Assembly (NCBI GenBank): GCA_016124255.1
Contig: WGOB01000014.1
Span: 1 to 64,000 of the forward strand
Direction of reading: 5' to 3'
Source of the DNA: Alphaproteobacteria bacterium
GTDB taxonomy: Bacteria; Pseudomonadota; Alphaproteobacteria; Caulobacterales; Aquidulcibacteraceae
DNA length: 64,000 bases
Shown: positions 16,333-24,771 of the stretch, in pieces
How positions within the stretch are numbered: the stretch's first letter is position 1
How the letters are laid out: each line of letters opens with the position of its first letter
Notes under the pieces: model-generated
The model's database searches: none
What the model was told of the DNA's origin: nothing
Seen by the model: the letters and a program-made list of their open reading frames with translations, nothing else
Translations under genes and position numbers: made by a program

Positions 16333-17550
16333 CTATTGGTGGTCGCGAAGGCCAAGCACGCGCTTGGCGACGACGTTGAGGTTCACTTCCGTCGTGCCGC
16401 CTTCGATGGAATTGCCCTTGGCGCGGAGCATGGCGCGCGGCGCCAGGATTTCGCCTTTGGTGAAGCCATCGCCGGACCAGCCGAGCGCGCGATTGCCCAT
16501 CGCCTCGACGATCAGCTCGGTTTTTTCCTGGTTCATGGTCGCGGCGGCGACTTTGAACATCGAAGCCATGTGGCTGACATTGTCGCCGGCTTTCGCCATC
16601 TCCTGGGCGCGGCGGACCGTGAGCGCGAACGCCTTATCGTACATCTTGTGGGCGGCGATGCGGGCGCGCAGATCGCGGTCTTCGAGCTTGCCGTCTTCTA
16701 CGCCCACATAATGCTTTGCGATCTCCTCGATCGGCAACGCGCCGGCGCCGCCGCCGAAGCCGCCAGCGGAAATGCTGGTTCGCTCGTACATCAGAAGGCG
16801 CTTGGCGATCTCCCAGCCGCCGTTCAGCTTGCCGACGAGATTTTCCTTGGGAACTTTGACGTCGGTGAAGAAGGTCTCGCAGAAGGGCGAGGCGCCGGAG
16901 ATGAGCTTGATCGGGCGGGTCTCGACGCCCGGACTCGTCATATCGAAAAGGATAAAGCTGATGCCTTCGTGCTTCACCTTCGTGTCGGTGCGGACGAGGC
17001 AGAAGATCCAGTCGGCTTCGTTGGCGTAGCTCGTCCACACCTTTTGGCCGTTGATGAGGTAGTGGTCGCCCTTGTCCTCGCACTTGGTCTGGAGGCCGGC
17101 CAGGTCGGAGCCGGCGCCCGGCTCGGAATAGCCCTGGCACCAGCGGATTTCGCCGCGCGCGATCTGGGGGAGGTATTTCTTCTTTTGCGCCTCGTTTCCG
17201 TATTCGAGCAGCACCGGGCCGAACATCCAGATTCCGAAGCTCATCAGCGCCGGGCGCGCCTTGATGCGGCGCAGTTCGTCCTGAAGGATCGTGTTCTCTT
17301 GCGGGCTGAGCCCGCCGCCGCCGTATTCGGTGGGCCAGGTGGGGACAGTCCATCCTTTGGACGCCATCGCGTCCAGCCATTGCTTTTGCTCGGGGTGCTT
17401 CGGCTTCCAGTCGCGCCCGCCCCAGACGGCGTCGTCCTCGCCCATCGGGGTGCGCATCAGCGCGGGGCAATTGGCCTCCAGCCAGGCGCGCGTTTCGCTG
17501 CGGAACTCTTCGAGCTCCTTGCTGGTCTGGGGACCGGGGCCGTCGGCCAT
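16333..17550 (-). CDS. Acyl-CoA dehydrogenase family protein
   Basis: Second of two adjacent acyl-CoA dehydrogenases; 405 residues from the ATG at 17550, which has GGGAGGAG nine bases upstream (the ORF track frame is 55 codons too long). Domain marks are WCQGYSEPGAGSDLAGLQTK (flavin/substrate region), GQKVWTSYANEADWIFCLVR, and a C-terminal EAMGNRALG...LRAKGNSIEGGTTEVNLNVVAK. This arrangement is typical of FadE-type enzymes. Paired, unequal dehydrogenases like this often form alpha2-beta2 complexes acting on bulky acyl-CoAs; that is inference from the 13-bp spacing and family knowledge. Confidence 0.9.
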   Translation of the reverse strand: MADGPGPQTSKELEEFRSETRAWLEANCPALMRTPMGEDDAVWGGRDWKPKHPEQKQWLDAMASKGWTVPTWPTEYGGGGLSPQENTILQDELRRIKARPALMSFGIWMFGPVLLEYGNEAQKKKYLPQIARGEIRWCQGYSEPGAGSDLAGLQTKCEDKGDHYLINGQKVWTSYANEADWIFCLVRTDTKVKHEGISFILFDMTSPGVETRPIKLISGASPFCETFFTDVKVPKENLVGKLNGGWEIAKRLLMYERTSISAGGFGGGAGALPIEEIAKHYVGVEDGKLEDRDLRARIAAHKMYDKAFALTVRRAQEMAKAGDNVSHMASMFKVAAATMNQEKTELIVEAMGNRALGWSGDGFTKGEILAPRAMLRAKGNSIEGGTTEVNLNVVAKRVLGLRDHQ

Positions 17551-17627
17551 GGCGTTCTCCTCCCTTGTTTGAATGTTGAGTATCGCCACCACGTCGCGCG
17601 CGGCAAGGGCGCCGCAGCGCGACGGCG

Positions 17628-17837
17628 TCAGCGCCCGTCGACGTTGAACAGGGCCGCGAGCATGGCGAGCGCCACGATCGCGCCGCCGGCGGCGAGGATC
17701 ATCAGCGCCCGCCACGGAATCATCCGCGGCTTCAAAGGATCAGCGGGACGCGACGCGCGCCAGGACGCAAGGACCGCGACGCCCGCCATCGCGGCGGCGA
17801 CGATCAGGGGCGGCGCAAATTCCGACGGCGGCGGCAC
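17628..17837 (-). CDS. Small two-pass membrane protein
   Basis: The reading frame encodes VPPPSEFAPPLIVAAAMAGV, a second helix ALMILAAGGAIVALAMLAAL and the linking motif DPLKPRMIPWRAL. This resembles short uncharacterised membrane proteins common in Caulobacterales. The likely start is the GTG at 17837 (69 residues), just after the glycosyltransferase stop at 17869. The longer ORF in the track overlaps that gene. No strong ribosome site is visible, so translation may be coupled to the upstream gene. No known function. Confidence 0.5.
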   Translation of the reverse strand: MPPPSEFAPPLIVAAAMAGVAVLASWRASRPADPLKPRMIPWRALMILAAGGAIVALAMLAALFNVDGR

Positions 17838-17868
17838 GCGCGCATCGACACCCGGGGCGAGCCCGCCG

Positions 17869-19401
17869 TCAAGCCGCCCGCGCGTTTCGCGTTTCGCTGC
17901 GGACGGGGCGACGGCGGCGGGCGAGCCCGTGCTCGGTCTTGGCCCAATGATGAGGTCGCACGACGAGTTCGTAGAGGGCGTGGGCGGCCGCGATGCTCGC
18001 CAGCGGCCAGTACAGCGGCATCGTCGGGGCCGCGCGCAGCACACGCACGTCTCGGGTGAGCGCCGCGCACACCAGCGCGCCGTAGAGCGCGCTGGCGTAG
18101 CCCGCGATCGCCAGGGCCGCGCCGAGCGGTCCTAACGCTGCGCCCGAGAGAAGCAGGTTGAGCACGATCAGCAGCGCGAGAGGACCATGTGCGAACGCGG
18201 CGGCGACGCCGCCGAACAGCGCGAGTTGCGCCGCGAGGAACGCGGGCGCTCCCATCTCGCGCACGGCTTGCACCGGCGTGCGCATCAGCGCGAGCCAGGT
18301 TTGCATATGGCCCTTGATCCAACGGGTGCGCTGCTTGCGCCAGGCGCGAAACGTGATCGGCGCCTCCTCCCACGTCGGCGGATCGATGACGTCGATGCGC
18401 CAGCCGGACCGCGCCAAGCGGTAGCCGAGATCGATATCTTCGGTGACGTTGTGGGGATCCCAGAGATCGGCCTCCGCCAACGCTTCTGCGCGGAAGTGAT
18501 TGCTCGTGCCGCCCAGCGGCGCCGGCAGGCCGAGGCGCGCGAGAAAAGGCAGCATCGCGCGGAACTGAAATGCATATTCGGCTGCGAACTGGGCCGCGAT
18601 CCAGCTGTCGCCGGCATTGTCGATCATGAGCGGCGCCTGCACGCAGCCGATGCGGGGATCGGCCGCGAACGCCGCGAGCGCAGCCTTCAGCTGCCCGGGC
18701 GCGGGGGCGTCTTCCGCGTCGAACACCGTCACGAACCGCCCCCGCGCGAACGCCATCGCGTAATTGAGCGCCTTCGGCTTCGTCTGCGGCGCGGCGTGCG
18801 GCACGATCACGATCTCGAACGGGCGCGCCAGGCGCAGCGCGCGCGCCGCCGCGATAGTCTCGTGATCGTCCTGCTCAAGGATCAGCTTCACGTCGAGCTT
18901 GTCGATCGGATAGTCGAGCGCCTCGATCGCGGCGACGAGATGGGGCAGCACCGTCGCCTCTTTGAACAACGGACAGAGCAGCGTGTAGACTGGCAACGGG
19001 CCCGTCCATGGCGCTGCCGGGGGAGGCCGCGGCGCCAGGCTGGCGGCCGCCGCCGCCAAACGGACCAGGATCAGGCACGCGAACACCACAGCAGCGAGCG
19101 TCTGCAAGGCCCACAACGCAGCGGCCGGCGACCAGAGCGCCGCCAGCGCCGCTGTCGCCAGCATCGCGCCGCCGATGATCATTTGCCTGCGCGTCAGCGT
19201 GCGCCGCGCCGATTCCAGCGGACGGCGGACGGCGAGCCTATTGATCGCATCGTCGAGCGCGGCGGCTTCGGCAAGGCGGCGCAGGGGAGCGGGTGCGACG
19301 AAGGCCGAGGGCCCAACGTCCTCCCCATGCGTCGGCGCCGGCTTGAGCCCCGCATCCATCCCCATGCGAATCACAAAACCCGCAGCTTGCGGTTGCGCCA
19401 C
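17869..19401 (-). CDS. Family 2 glycosyltransferase, processive membrane type
   Basis: A membrane-bound enzyme that should polymerise or transfer sugars from nucleotide donors, like cellulose synthase-type GT2 proteins. The 510-residue ORF has two helices near residues 75-115, the catalytic GT-A domain (LEQDDHET, VFDAEDAPAPGQ, TEDIDLGYRLARSGW, and the QRTRW motif), then four C-terminal membrane helices. No regulatory PilZ domain or biosynthetic partner is adjacent, so the polymer is unknown. The N-terminus is uncertain: the GTG at 19401 and the ATG at 19365 both lack a clear ribosome site, and the first 30 residues look low-complexity. Confidence 0.82.
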   Translation of the reverse strand: MAQPQAAGFVIRMGMDAGLKPAPTHGEDVGPSAFVAPAPLRRLAEAAALDDAINRLAVRRPLESARRTLTRRQMIIGGAMLATAALAALWSPAAALWALQTLAAVVFACLILVRLAAAAASLAPRPPPAAPWTGPLPVYTLLCPLFKEATVLPHLVAAIEALDYPIDKLDVKLILEQDDHETIAAARALRLARPFEIVIVPHAAPQTKPKALNYAMAFARGRFVTVFDAEDAPAPGQLKAALAAFAADPRIGCVQAPLMIDNAGDSWIAAQFAAEYAFQFRAMLPFLARLGLPAPLGGTSNHFRAEALAEADLWDPHNVTEDIDLGYRLARSGWRIDVIDPPTWEEAPITFRAWRKQRTRWIKGHMQTWLALMRTPVQAVREMGAPAFLAAQLALFGGVAAAFAHGPLALLIVLNLLLSGAALGPLGAALAIAGYASALYGALVCAALTRDVRVLRAAPTMPLYWPLASIAAAHALYELVVRPHHWAKTEHGLARRRRPVRSETRNARAA

Positions 19402-19447
19402 CGCGCTACAGTTGAATCATGCAACCAAAAGGGGAGGGCGGTGCGAA

Positions 19448-19963
19448 TTACTCGTCCGCGAGGCGTCCCCAGCCGCGCAGCCTGGGTCCCGCGCCGCCGA
19501 GCGTTTCGCCGGTGAGCGCAAAGGCGGCGAACCCTGAGGTCGGCAGATGCTCGACCAGGCTCTGCGCGGCCCTGGAGCGGTCGTCCGACTGGCGCACGAG
19601 CAACGCGGCCAGGTCATGAAGGCCAGGATTGTGCCCGACCACGATTACGCCGGACGCGTTCTCATCGTGCGCGGCTTCCACCGCTTCGCGCCAGATCGTC
19701 TCCGCGCTCGCATCGTAGAGGGCGTCGGTTTCGATCGTGCGCGGCGTCCATGGCAGAGCGGCGCGGGCGATCTCCCAGGTCTCGCGCGTCCGTTGGGCTG
19801 GCGAGACAATCGCGACGCCCGGGCGCAGATCGAGCGCGGCGATCGCCTCTCCCGCCTCGCGCGCCTCGCGCCGGCCGCGCCCTGTCAGGTCGCGGGCCCG
19901 ATCGTGGGCGGCCTCATGCGGGCGAACGGCTTTGGCGTGCCGAAGAAGGATGAGGCTTTCCAT
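19448..19963 (-). CDS. SixA-like histidine phosphatase
   Basis: A small histidine-phosphatase-superfamily protein (171 residues). The catalytic RHG-type motif appears as LLRHAKA with H9, the second catalytic His in VVGHNPGLHDLA, and the arginine in SPAQRTRETWE. The short length and LRHAKA opening match SixA proteins, which remove phosphate from histidine phosphotransfer proteins. Substrates of the alphaproteobacterial members are not settled. It is divergent from the lysyl-tRNA synthetase, with a 101-bp gap. Confidence 0.82.
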   Translation of the reverse strand: MESLILLRHAKAVRPHEAAHDRARDLTGRGRREAREAGEAIAALDLRPGVAIVSPAQRTRETWEIARAALPWTPRTIETDALYDASAETIWREAVEAAHDENASGVIVVGHNPGLHDLAALLVRQSDDRSRAAQSLVEHLPTSGFAAFALTGETLGGAGPRLRGWGRLADE

Positions 19964-20064
19964 GTGGATGCATCGCCGGAGCGCATCGGGAATTCAAGTG
20001 ACGGACCCCGCGCGGGCGCGGTTCGCGCTGGAAGGGCGGAGCGCGGCGGTTTATCTGCGTCAGC

Positions 20065-21723
20065 ATGGATTCGCCGTTACCTGATGTTTCCGCCGAGGCG
20101 GTCGGCGCTCTCGCCGCCGTCGCCAAGGCATGGCCGTTCGAGCAAGCGCGTCTTGTGGTCGAGCGGCTGAAGCGTTCGGGCAAGGGGGTCGCGCTGTTCG
20201 AAACGGGGTACGGCCCCTCCGGGCTGCCGCACATCGGCACGTTCGGCGAAGTGGTGCGCACCACGATGGTCCGCAACGCATTCCGCGCCATCACGGACGA
20301 CAAAATCCCGACGCGTCTGATCGCTTTCAGCGACGATATGGATGGGATGCGCAAGGTTCCGCCGAACGTGCCGAACAGCGAGATGCTGACGCGCCACCTC
20401 GGCATGCCGCTGACCAGCGTGCCGGATCCGTTCGGCGAGCATGAAAGCTTCGCGCATCACAACAACGCGCGGCTGCGCGCGTTCCTGGATTCGTTCGGTT
20501 TCGAGTACGAGTTCCTGTCATCGACGCAGCAATACAAGTCCGGCGTGTTCGACGAGATGCTGCTGCGCATGCTCGATCGCTACGACGCGATCATGGCGAT
20601 CATGCTGCCCACGCTCGGCGAGGACCGGCGCGCGACCTATTCGCCGTTCCTGCCGATCAGCCCGAAGACGGGCAAGGTGCTGCAGGTTCCCACACTCGCG
20701 CGCAATTTCGAACGCGGCACGATCGTGTTCGAGGACGAGGACGGATCGCGCGTGGAGACGCCTGTCACCGGCGGTCACGTGAAAATCCAATGGAAGCCGG
20801 ATTGGGCGCTGCGTTGGGCCGCGCTCGGCGTCGACTACGAGATGTCGGGCAAGGACTTGATCGACAGCGTGAAGGTGAGTTCGCAGATCTGCCGTGCACT
20901 CGGCGCGCCGCCGCCGGAAGGATTTAACTACGAGCTGTTTCTTGACGAGCGCGGCGAGCGCATTTCCAAGACAAAGGGCAACGGCCTGGCGGTGGAGGAA
21001 TGGTTGCGCTACGCGCCGCCAGAGAGCCTTTCCCTCTACCAATTCCAGAAGCCAAAAACCGCCAAGCGGCTTTATTTCGATGTGATCCCGAAGGCGGTGG
21101 ACGAGTATCTGAGCTTTCTTGACGCCTATCCGCGGCAGAACGCGGCTGAGCGGCTGGAGAATGCGGTCTGGCACATCCACGCCGGCGCGCCGCCGGCGCC
21201 GGAAGAGACGGTGGCTTTCGCGCCGGCGACGAACGAGAAGGCGTCGGCCCCGATCACGTTCGCGCTGCTGCTCAATCTTGTATCGGCGGCGAACGCGGAG
21301 ACCAAGGCGCAGCTCTGGGCGTTTATCGCGAAGTATGCGCCGGCGGCGTCGCCCACGACGCATCCGTTCCTCGACCGGCTCACCGGCTACGCAATCGCCT
21401 ATTACGACGACTTCGTGAAGCCGACGAAGCGGTTCCGCGCCGCCACCGACAAGGAGCGTGCGGCGTTCCTCGATCTCATCGCGCGGTTCGATCGTCTGCC
21501 GGCTGATTTGCGGGACGGTGAGGCGATCCAGGCGGAGGTCTACGCCGTCGGCAAGGAACACGCCTTCGAGCCGCTGCGGGAGTGGTTCAAGGCGCTCTAC
21601 GAAGTGCTGTTCGGCCAGGAGGCAGGGCCGCGCTTCGGCTCGTTCGCCGCGATCTTCGGCCTGCGCGAGACCGCCGAGCTGATGCGCAGCGCGCTGGACG
21701 GCGCTTTCATCCGGGCGGCCTGA
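20065..21723 (+). CDS. lysK: Lysyl-tRNA synthetase, class I
   Basis: This enzyme charges tRNA-Lys with lysine in the cytosol. It is the class I (archaeal-type) LysRS found in most alphaproteobacteria instead of the class II enzyme. The Rossmann-fold signatures are present: HIGH-like PHIGTFGE near residue 57 and KMSKS-like RISKTKGN near residue 300. The 552-residue length and motifs such as [12 protein letters not shown] and the alpha-helix-cage C-terminal domain agree. The ATG at 20065 is used; no other synthetase-like genes are near. Confidence 0.95.
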   Translation: MDSPLPDVSAEAVGALAAVAKAWPFEQARLVVERLKRSGKGVALFETGYGPSGLPHIGTFGEVVRTTMVRNAFRAITDDKIPTRLIAFSDDMDGMRKVPPNVPNSEMLTRHLGMPLTSVPDPFGEHESFAHHNNARLRAFLDSFGFEYEFLSSTQQYKSGVFDEMLLRMLDRYDAIMAIMLPTLGEDRRATYSPFLPISPKTGKVLQVPTLARNFERGTIVFEDEDGSRVETPVTGGHVKIQWKPDWALRWAALGVDYEMSGKDLIDSVKVSSQICRALGAPPPEGFNYELFLDERGERISKTKGNGLAVEEWLRYAPPESLSLYQFQKPKTAKRLYFDVIPKAVDEYLSFLDAYPRQNAAERLENAVWHIHAGAPPAPEETVAFAPATNEKASAPITFALLLNLVSAANAETKAQLWAFIAKYAPAASPTTHPFLDRLTGYAIAYYDDFVKPTKRFRAATDKERAAFLDLIARFDRLPADLRDGEAIQAEVYAVGKEHAFEPLREWFKALYEVLFGQEAGPRFGSFAAIFGLRETAELMRSALDGAFIRAA

Positions 21724-21791
21724 GCAACGCCATCACGCACCTGCGTCTTGCGTCGCCGTCGCGGCGCCCTAACCTTGATCGCGAGGGTGGT

Positions 21792-22586
21792 ATGCGCGCA
21801 CTAAACCGCAGGCTTCTGATCAGCGCTGCGCTGGCTGCGGCGGGCGTGGCGGCGACAGGTCGCGTCGCCGACGCGGCGGTAAACGCAGACGCGCTCATGC
21901 TCTACCGCGCCGGAGATTTTCTCGACGCGGCGCAGGCGGCGACGCGGGCCGGCGGCGCCGACAACTTGGCGCTGGCGGCGCGAGCGATGCTGGCCCTCTT
22001 GGTCGTGGACCCGCGTCGCGGCGATTTCGTCGATCTTGCCGAGCGGGCGCAGCAGGCAGCCGAACGCGCGCTCTCGCTGTCGACGCAATCGGTGGAAGCG
22101 CGGCTGCAGATCGCGATCGCACTCGGCATGCGGGGGCGGCGCATGCCGGTGGCGCAAGCGTTGCGCGAGGGCCTGGCGACGCGGGCGCGCGCGTTCCTGG
22201 AGGAAGCGGGCGAGATTGCGCCGCGCGATCCGTGGGCGCAGGCGCTGCTCGGCGGGTGGCATCTGGAAGTTTGGCGCCGCGGCGGGGCGGTCGGCGCCGC
22301 CGCGCTCAACGCCAATATCGGGCGCGGCGTCGCCGCTTTCGATCGCGCGCGCGCGTTGGCGCCCAACGATCCCGCGATCGCTGTGCATTATGCGATCGCG
22401 CTGCTTGGATTGGGCCATGGCCTGCTGCAGGAGCGGATCGAGGTCATGCTCCAATCCGCGATCGGGATGCGGCCGCGCGATGCGCTGGAACGGCATCTGA
22501 TCGGGGTGGCGGCGACGGTTCAGGCTGCGCTTGCGCGCGACGGCATGGCCGCGGGTCTGCGCGCTGCGGATGCGGCGTTTCCATAG
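21792..22586 (+). CDS. Secreted tetratricopeptide-like protein
   Basis: From the ATG at 21792 the product has 264 residues. It opens with a signal peptide, twin-Arg-like at the very start (MRALNRRLLISAALAAAGVA), with cleavage probably near AADA/AV. The rest is nearly all alpha-helical with TPR-like repeats (NADALMLYRAGDFLDAAQAA, FDRARALAPNDPAIAVHYAI). TPR proteins mediate protein-protein contacts; this one should act in the periplasm. It follows the LysRS gene by 68 bp and may share its transcript. The partner is unknown. Confidence 0.7.
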   Translation: MRALNRRLLISAALAAAGVAATGRVADAAVNADALMLYRAGDFLDAAQAATRAGGADNLALAARAMLALLVVDPRRGDFVDLAERAQQAAERALSLSTQSVEARLQIAIALGMRGRRMPVAQALREGLATRARAFLEEAGEIAPRDPWAQALLGGWHLEVWRRGGAVGAAALNANIGRGVAAFDRARALAPNDPAIAVHYAIALLGLGHGLLQERIEVMLQSAIGMRPRDALERHLIGVAATVQAALARDGMAAGLRAADAAFP

Positions 22587-22605
22587 GTTCCTTGGGACTG
22601 GCGCC

Positions 22606-23229
22606 TTATTGGCTCGCCCACACGATGCGCGCGATCCATTCCACATCGTCCGCACGCAGAAGCTGAGGCGGGTACGCGGGATTGACCGACGTCAGCTCGA
22701 TGATCTGATCTGTCCGCCGCGCCAGCGTTTTCGCCATAACCGCGCCGCTGCGCGCACGCACGACAACGCGATCGCCGCGGCGCACCGAAGCGGACGGCTG
22801 CACAATTACGATGTCGCCAGCACGGTAGAGCGGCTCCATGGACTCCCCGGCGATCTCGAGGGCGTAGACGTGATCGTCGTCCAGCCCTGGAAACCGCAGG
22901 GTCTCGGCGGCGGCGATCGGAAAGCCTTGATCATCGAAAAAGCCGTCTGCGCCCGCGCGCGCCATGCCGACGATCGGGACTGCGGCGCCGCGGACCGCGT
23001 CGCGTCCCGTCATCAGGGAGGCGAAATCCTCCAAGGTCGCGCCCGTCGCTGCGAAGATCCGGGACAGGCTCTCCGTCGAGGGCCAGCGCGGCTTGCCATC
23101 AGGCCCGACCCGCTTGGACTTGTTGAACGCGGTCGGGTCGAGCCCGGCTGCGCGGGCGAGGCCGGACGGCGTCAGCCCCCGGCGCTGCGCCATCTCGTCG
23201 ATGGCGCGCCAGATCTGGTCGTGCAGCAT
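22606..23229 (-). CDS. LexA-like transcriptional regulator, HTH plus S24 peptidase domain
   Basis: The 207-residue protein combines an N-terminal HTH (QRRGLTPSGLARAAGLDPTA, about residues 15-60) with a C-terminal S24 autoprotease domain. The catalytic serine lies in IAGESMEPLY and the lysine in VMAKTLARR. The Ala-Gly-type cleavage bond is plausible at MARAGADGFF. Such CI/LexA-type regulators are inactivated by self-cleavage, often on DNA damage, but it is not LexA itself by its HTH. A strong promoter and an 8-bp-arm dyad lie directly upstream, pointing to autorepression. It ends 19 bp from the convergent TPR gene. Confidence 0.85.
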   Translation of the reverse strand: MLHDQIWRAIDEMAQRRGLTPSGLARAAGLDPTAFNKSKRVGPDGKPRWPSTESLSRIFAATGATLEDFASLMTGRDAVRGAAVPIVGMARAGADGFFDDQGFPIAAAETLRFPGLDDDHVYALEIAGESMEPLYRAGDIVIVQPSASVRRGDRVVVRARSGAVMAKTLARRTDQIIELTSVNPAYPPQLLRADDVEWIARIVWASQ

Positions 23230-23243
23230 ATGAAACGCCCGCG

Positions 23244-23267
23244 ATGCAGACGCCCCTAAGTCTGCAT
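23244..23267. promoter_or_regulatory. Inverted repeat upstream of the S24 regulator, probable operator
   Basis: ATGCAGAC-N8-GTCTGCAT is a perfect dyad lying 15 bp upstream of the S24 regulator's start and just downstream of its predicted transcription start. Autorepression by the regulator is inferred from position. Confidence 0.6.
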
Positions 23268-23279
23268 TCTTGACGTAGG

Positions 23280-23308
23280 ATTATATACCTATTCGCGCAC
23301 CCATGCAA
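23280..23308 (-). promoter_or_regulatory. Sigma70-type promoter of the S24 regulator
   Basis: On the minus strand, TTGCAT (23308-23303), a 17-bp spacer and a perfect TATAAT (23285-23280) form a near-consensus promoter. Transcription would start around 23273, right before the dyad at 23244-23267. Confidence 0.7.
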
Positions 23309-23325
23309 GTGCGCAAGGTGAGGCG

Positions 23326-23634
23326 ATGGGCGATTCCGAGGGTCTCGTGTTCAAGATCGTGCGCGGCGGGGAGTGGCCCCCGCCCGGCGACGCCTATGAC
23401 GGCTCGCAAGACGATGGCCGCGACGGCTTCATCCATCTTTCGACCGCGGCGCAAGTGGAGGGGACGCTCGCGCGTCACTTCGCCGGGGAGCAGGGGCTGC
23501 TGCTCATCGCGGTCGATGCCCGCGCGCTCGGCGCGGCGCTCCGTTGGGAGGCGTCGCGCGACGGAGCGCTTTTTCCCCATCTCTACGGTCCCCTGCCGCT
23601 CAGCGCCGTCCGGTCGGTCCGGGCGCTGCCGTGA
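23326..23634 (+). CDS. DUF952 family protein
   Basis: The 102-residue protein shows the DUF952 pattern: a start like VFKIVRGGEW, the central DGFIHLSTAAQVEGTLARHF, then LLLIAVDARALGAALRWE and a C-terminal FPHLYGPLPLSAV. DUF952 proteins have an ADP-ribosyltransferase-like fold but no established reaction. Its stop overlaps the pyrD start in a GTGA junction, so it is translationally coupled to pyrD. It is divergent from the S24 regulator. Confidence 0.85.
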   Translation: MGDSEGLVFKIVRGGEWPPPGDAYDGSQDDGRDGFIHLSTAAQVEGTLARHFAGEQGLLLIAVDARALGAALRWEASRDGALFPHLYGPLPLSAVRSVRALP

Positions 23635-24692
23635 GCGTTCACGATCTCGCTGCGCGCGCGCTCCGGACGGTCGATCCCGAGCGCGCGCACCGACTGGCGC
23701 TTCTGGGGCTGAAAGCGGGGCTCGGCCCGCGTACCGACAGCGCGGCGTGGCCGATCCTGCGCACCACCCTCGCGGGGATCGAGCTGCCCAATCCGCTAGG
23801 TCTCGCGGCGGGATTCGACAAGGACGCCGAGGCGCCCGACGCGATGCTTCGCGCAGGGTTCGGGTTGGTGGAGTGCGGCACGGTTACGCCGCTGGCGCAG
23901 TCCGGCAATCCGCGTCCGCGGCTGTTCCGCCTTTTGCCGGACGCCGCCGTGATCAACCGCATGGGCTTCAACAATCGCGGGCTCGACGTGTTCGTTGCGC
24001 GGCTGCGTGCGCGCGCACATCGGCCAGGCGTCGTTGGCGCCAACATCGGGGCGAACAAGGATTCGCCTGACCGTCTTGCGGACTACGAGCGCGGGTTCTG
24101 CGCCGTCTATCAGCATGCGGCGTATGTGGTTGTGAACGTGTCGTCGCCCAACACGCCGGGCCTGCGCGGGCTGCAGGAGCGCGACGCGCTTGATGCGCTA
24201 TTGTCGCGGCTGGCCGTGGTTCGAACGCCGCTGGCGGCAGCGCACGGGCGCCGGCCGCTCTTTCTCAAGGTCGCGCCGGATCTCGATGAACCTGCGGTCG
24301 TCGAGATTGCGGATCTCGTCGCCGGCCATGGCTTCGAGGGGATCATCGTCTCCAACACCACGATCGCGCGCCCGCTTTCGCTGAAAAGCCGTCATCGCGG
24401 CGAGGCTGGGGGGCTTTCGGGCCGGCCGCTGTTTGCGCCGTCCACGGAGATCCTGCGCCAGTTCGCGACGGCGCTGAACGGGCGCGCCACGCTCATCGGC
24501 GTCGGCGGGGTGTCATCGGGCGCTGAGGCGCTTGCGAAGATCAAGGCGGGGGCGAGCGCCGTGCAGCTCTATTCCGCGCTGGCTTTGCAGGGGCCGGGGC
24601 TTATCGCCCAAATCCTCGCCAATCTCGCTGCTCGGCTCGAAGCTGAGGGCTTCGCCAGCGTCTCGGAGGCGGTCGGCGCCGACCTTGCGTGA
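23631..24692 (+). CDS. pyrD: Dihydroorotate dehydrogenase (quinone)
   Basis: Class 2 DHODH oxidises dihydroorotate to orotate in pyrimidine synthesis, passing electrons to quinone at the inner membrane. The GTG at 23631 overlaps the DUF952 stop and gives 353 residues. FMN and substrate motifs include NPLGLAAGFDKDAEA, NRMGFNNRGLD, NVSSPNTPGLRGLQ with the catalytic Ser, LKVAPDL, VSNTTI and IGVGGVSSG. The N-terminal helix pair (VSVHDLAARALRTVDPERAH) is the class 2 membrane-association segment. Confidence 0.95.
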   Translation: MSVHDLAARALRTVDPERAHRLALLGLKAGLGPRTDSAAWPILRTTLAGIELPNPLGLAAGFDKDAEAPDAMLRAGFGLVECGTVTPLAQSGNPRPRLFRLLPDAAVINRMGFNNRGLDVFVARLRARAHRPGVVGANIGANKDSPDRLADYERGFCAVYQHAAYVVVNVSSPNTPGLRGLQERDALDALLSRLAVVRTPLAAAHGRRPLFLKVAPDLDEPAVVEIADLVAGHGFEGIIVSNTTIARPLSLKSRHRGEAGGLSGRPLFAPSTEILRQFATALNGRATLIGVGGVSSGAEALAKIKAGASAVQLYSALALQGPGLIAQILANLAARLEAEGFASVSEAVGADLA

Positions 24693-24771
24693 TCGTGGTT
24701 GAGAGGCGCGCCGGCTCGCGCGGTCGGCGCATCCGGACGACGCACGCGCCGATCTTGGACAGAAAGCACTC

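Noticed and set aside
16150-18135. 661-residue plus-strand ORF
   Set aside because: Antisense to the two acyl-CoA dehydrogenases and the glycosyltransferase end, which have clear family motifs.
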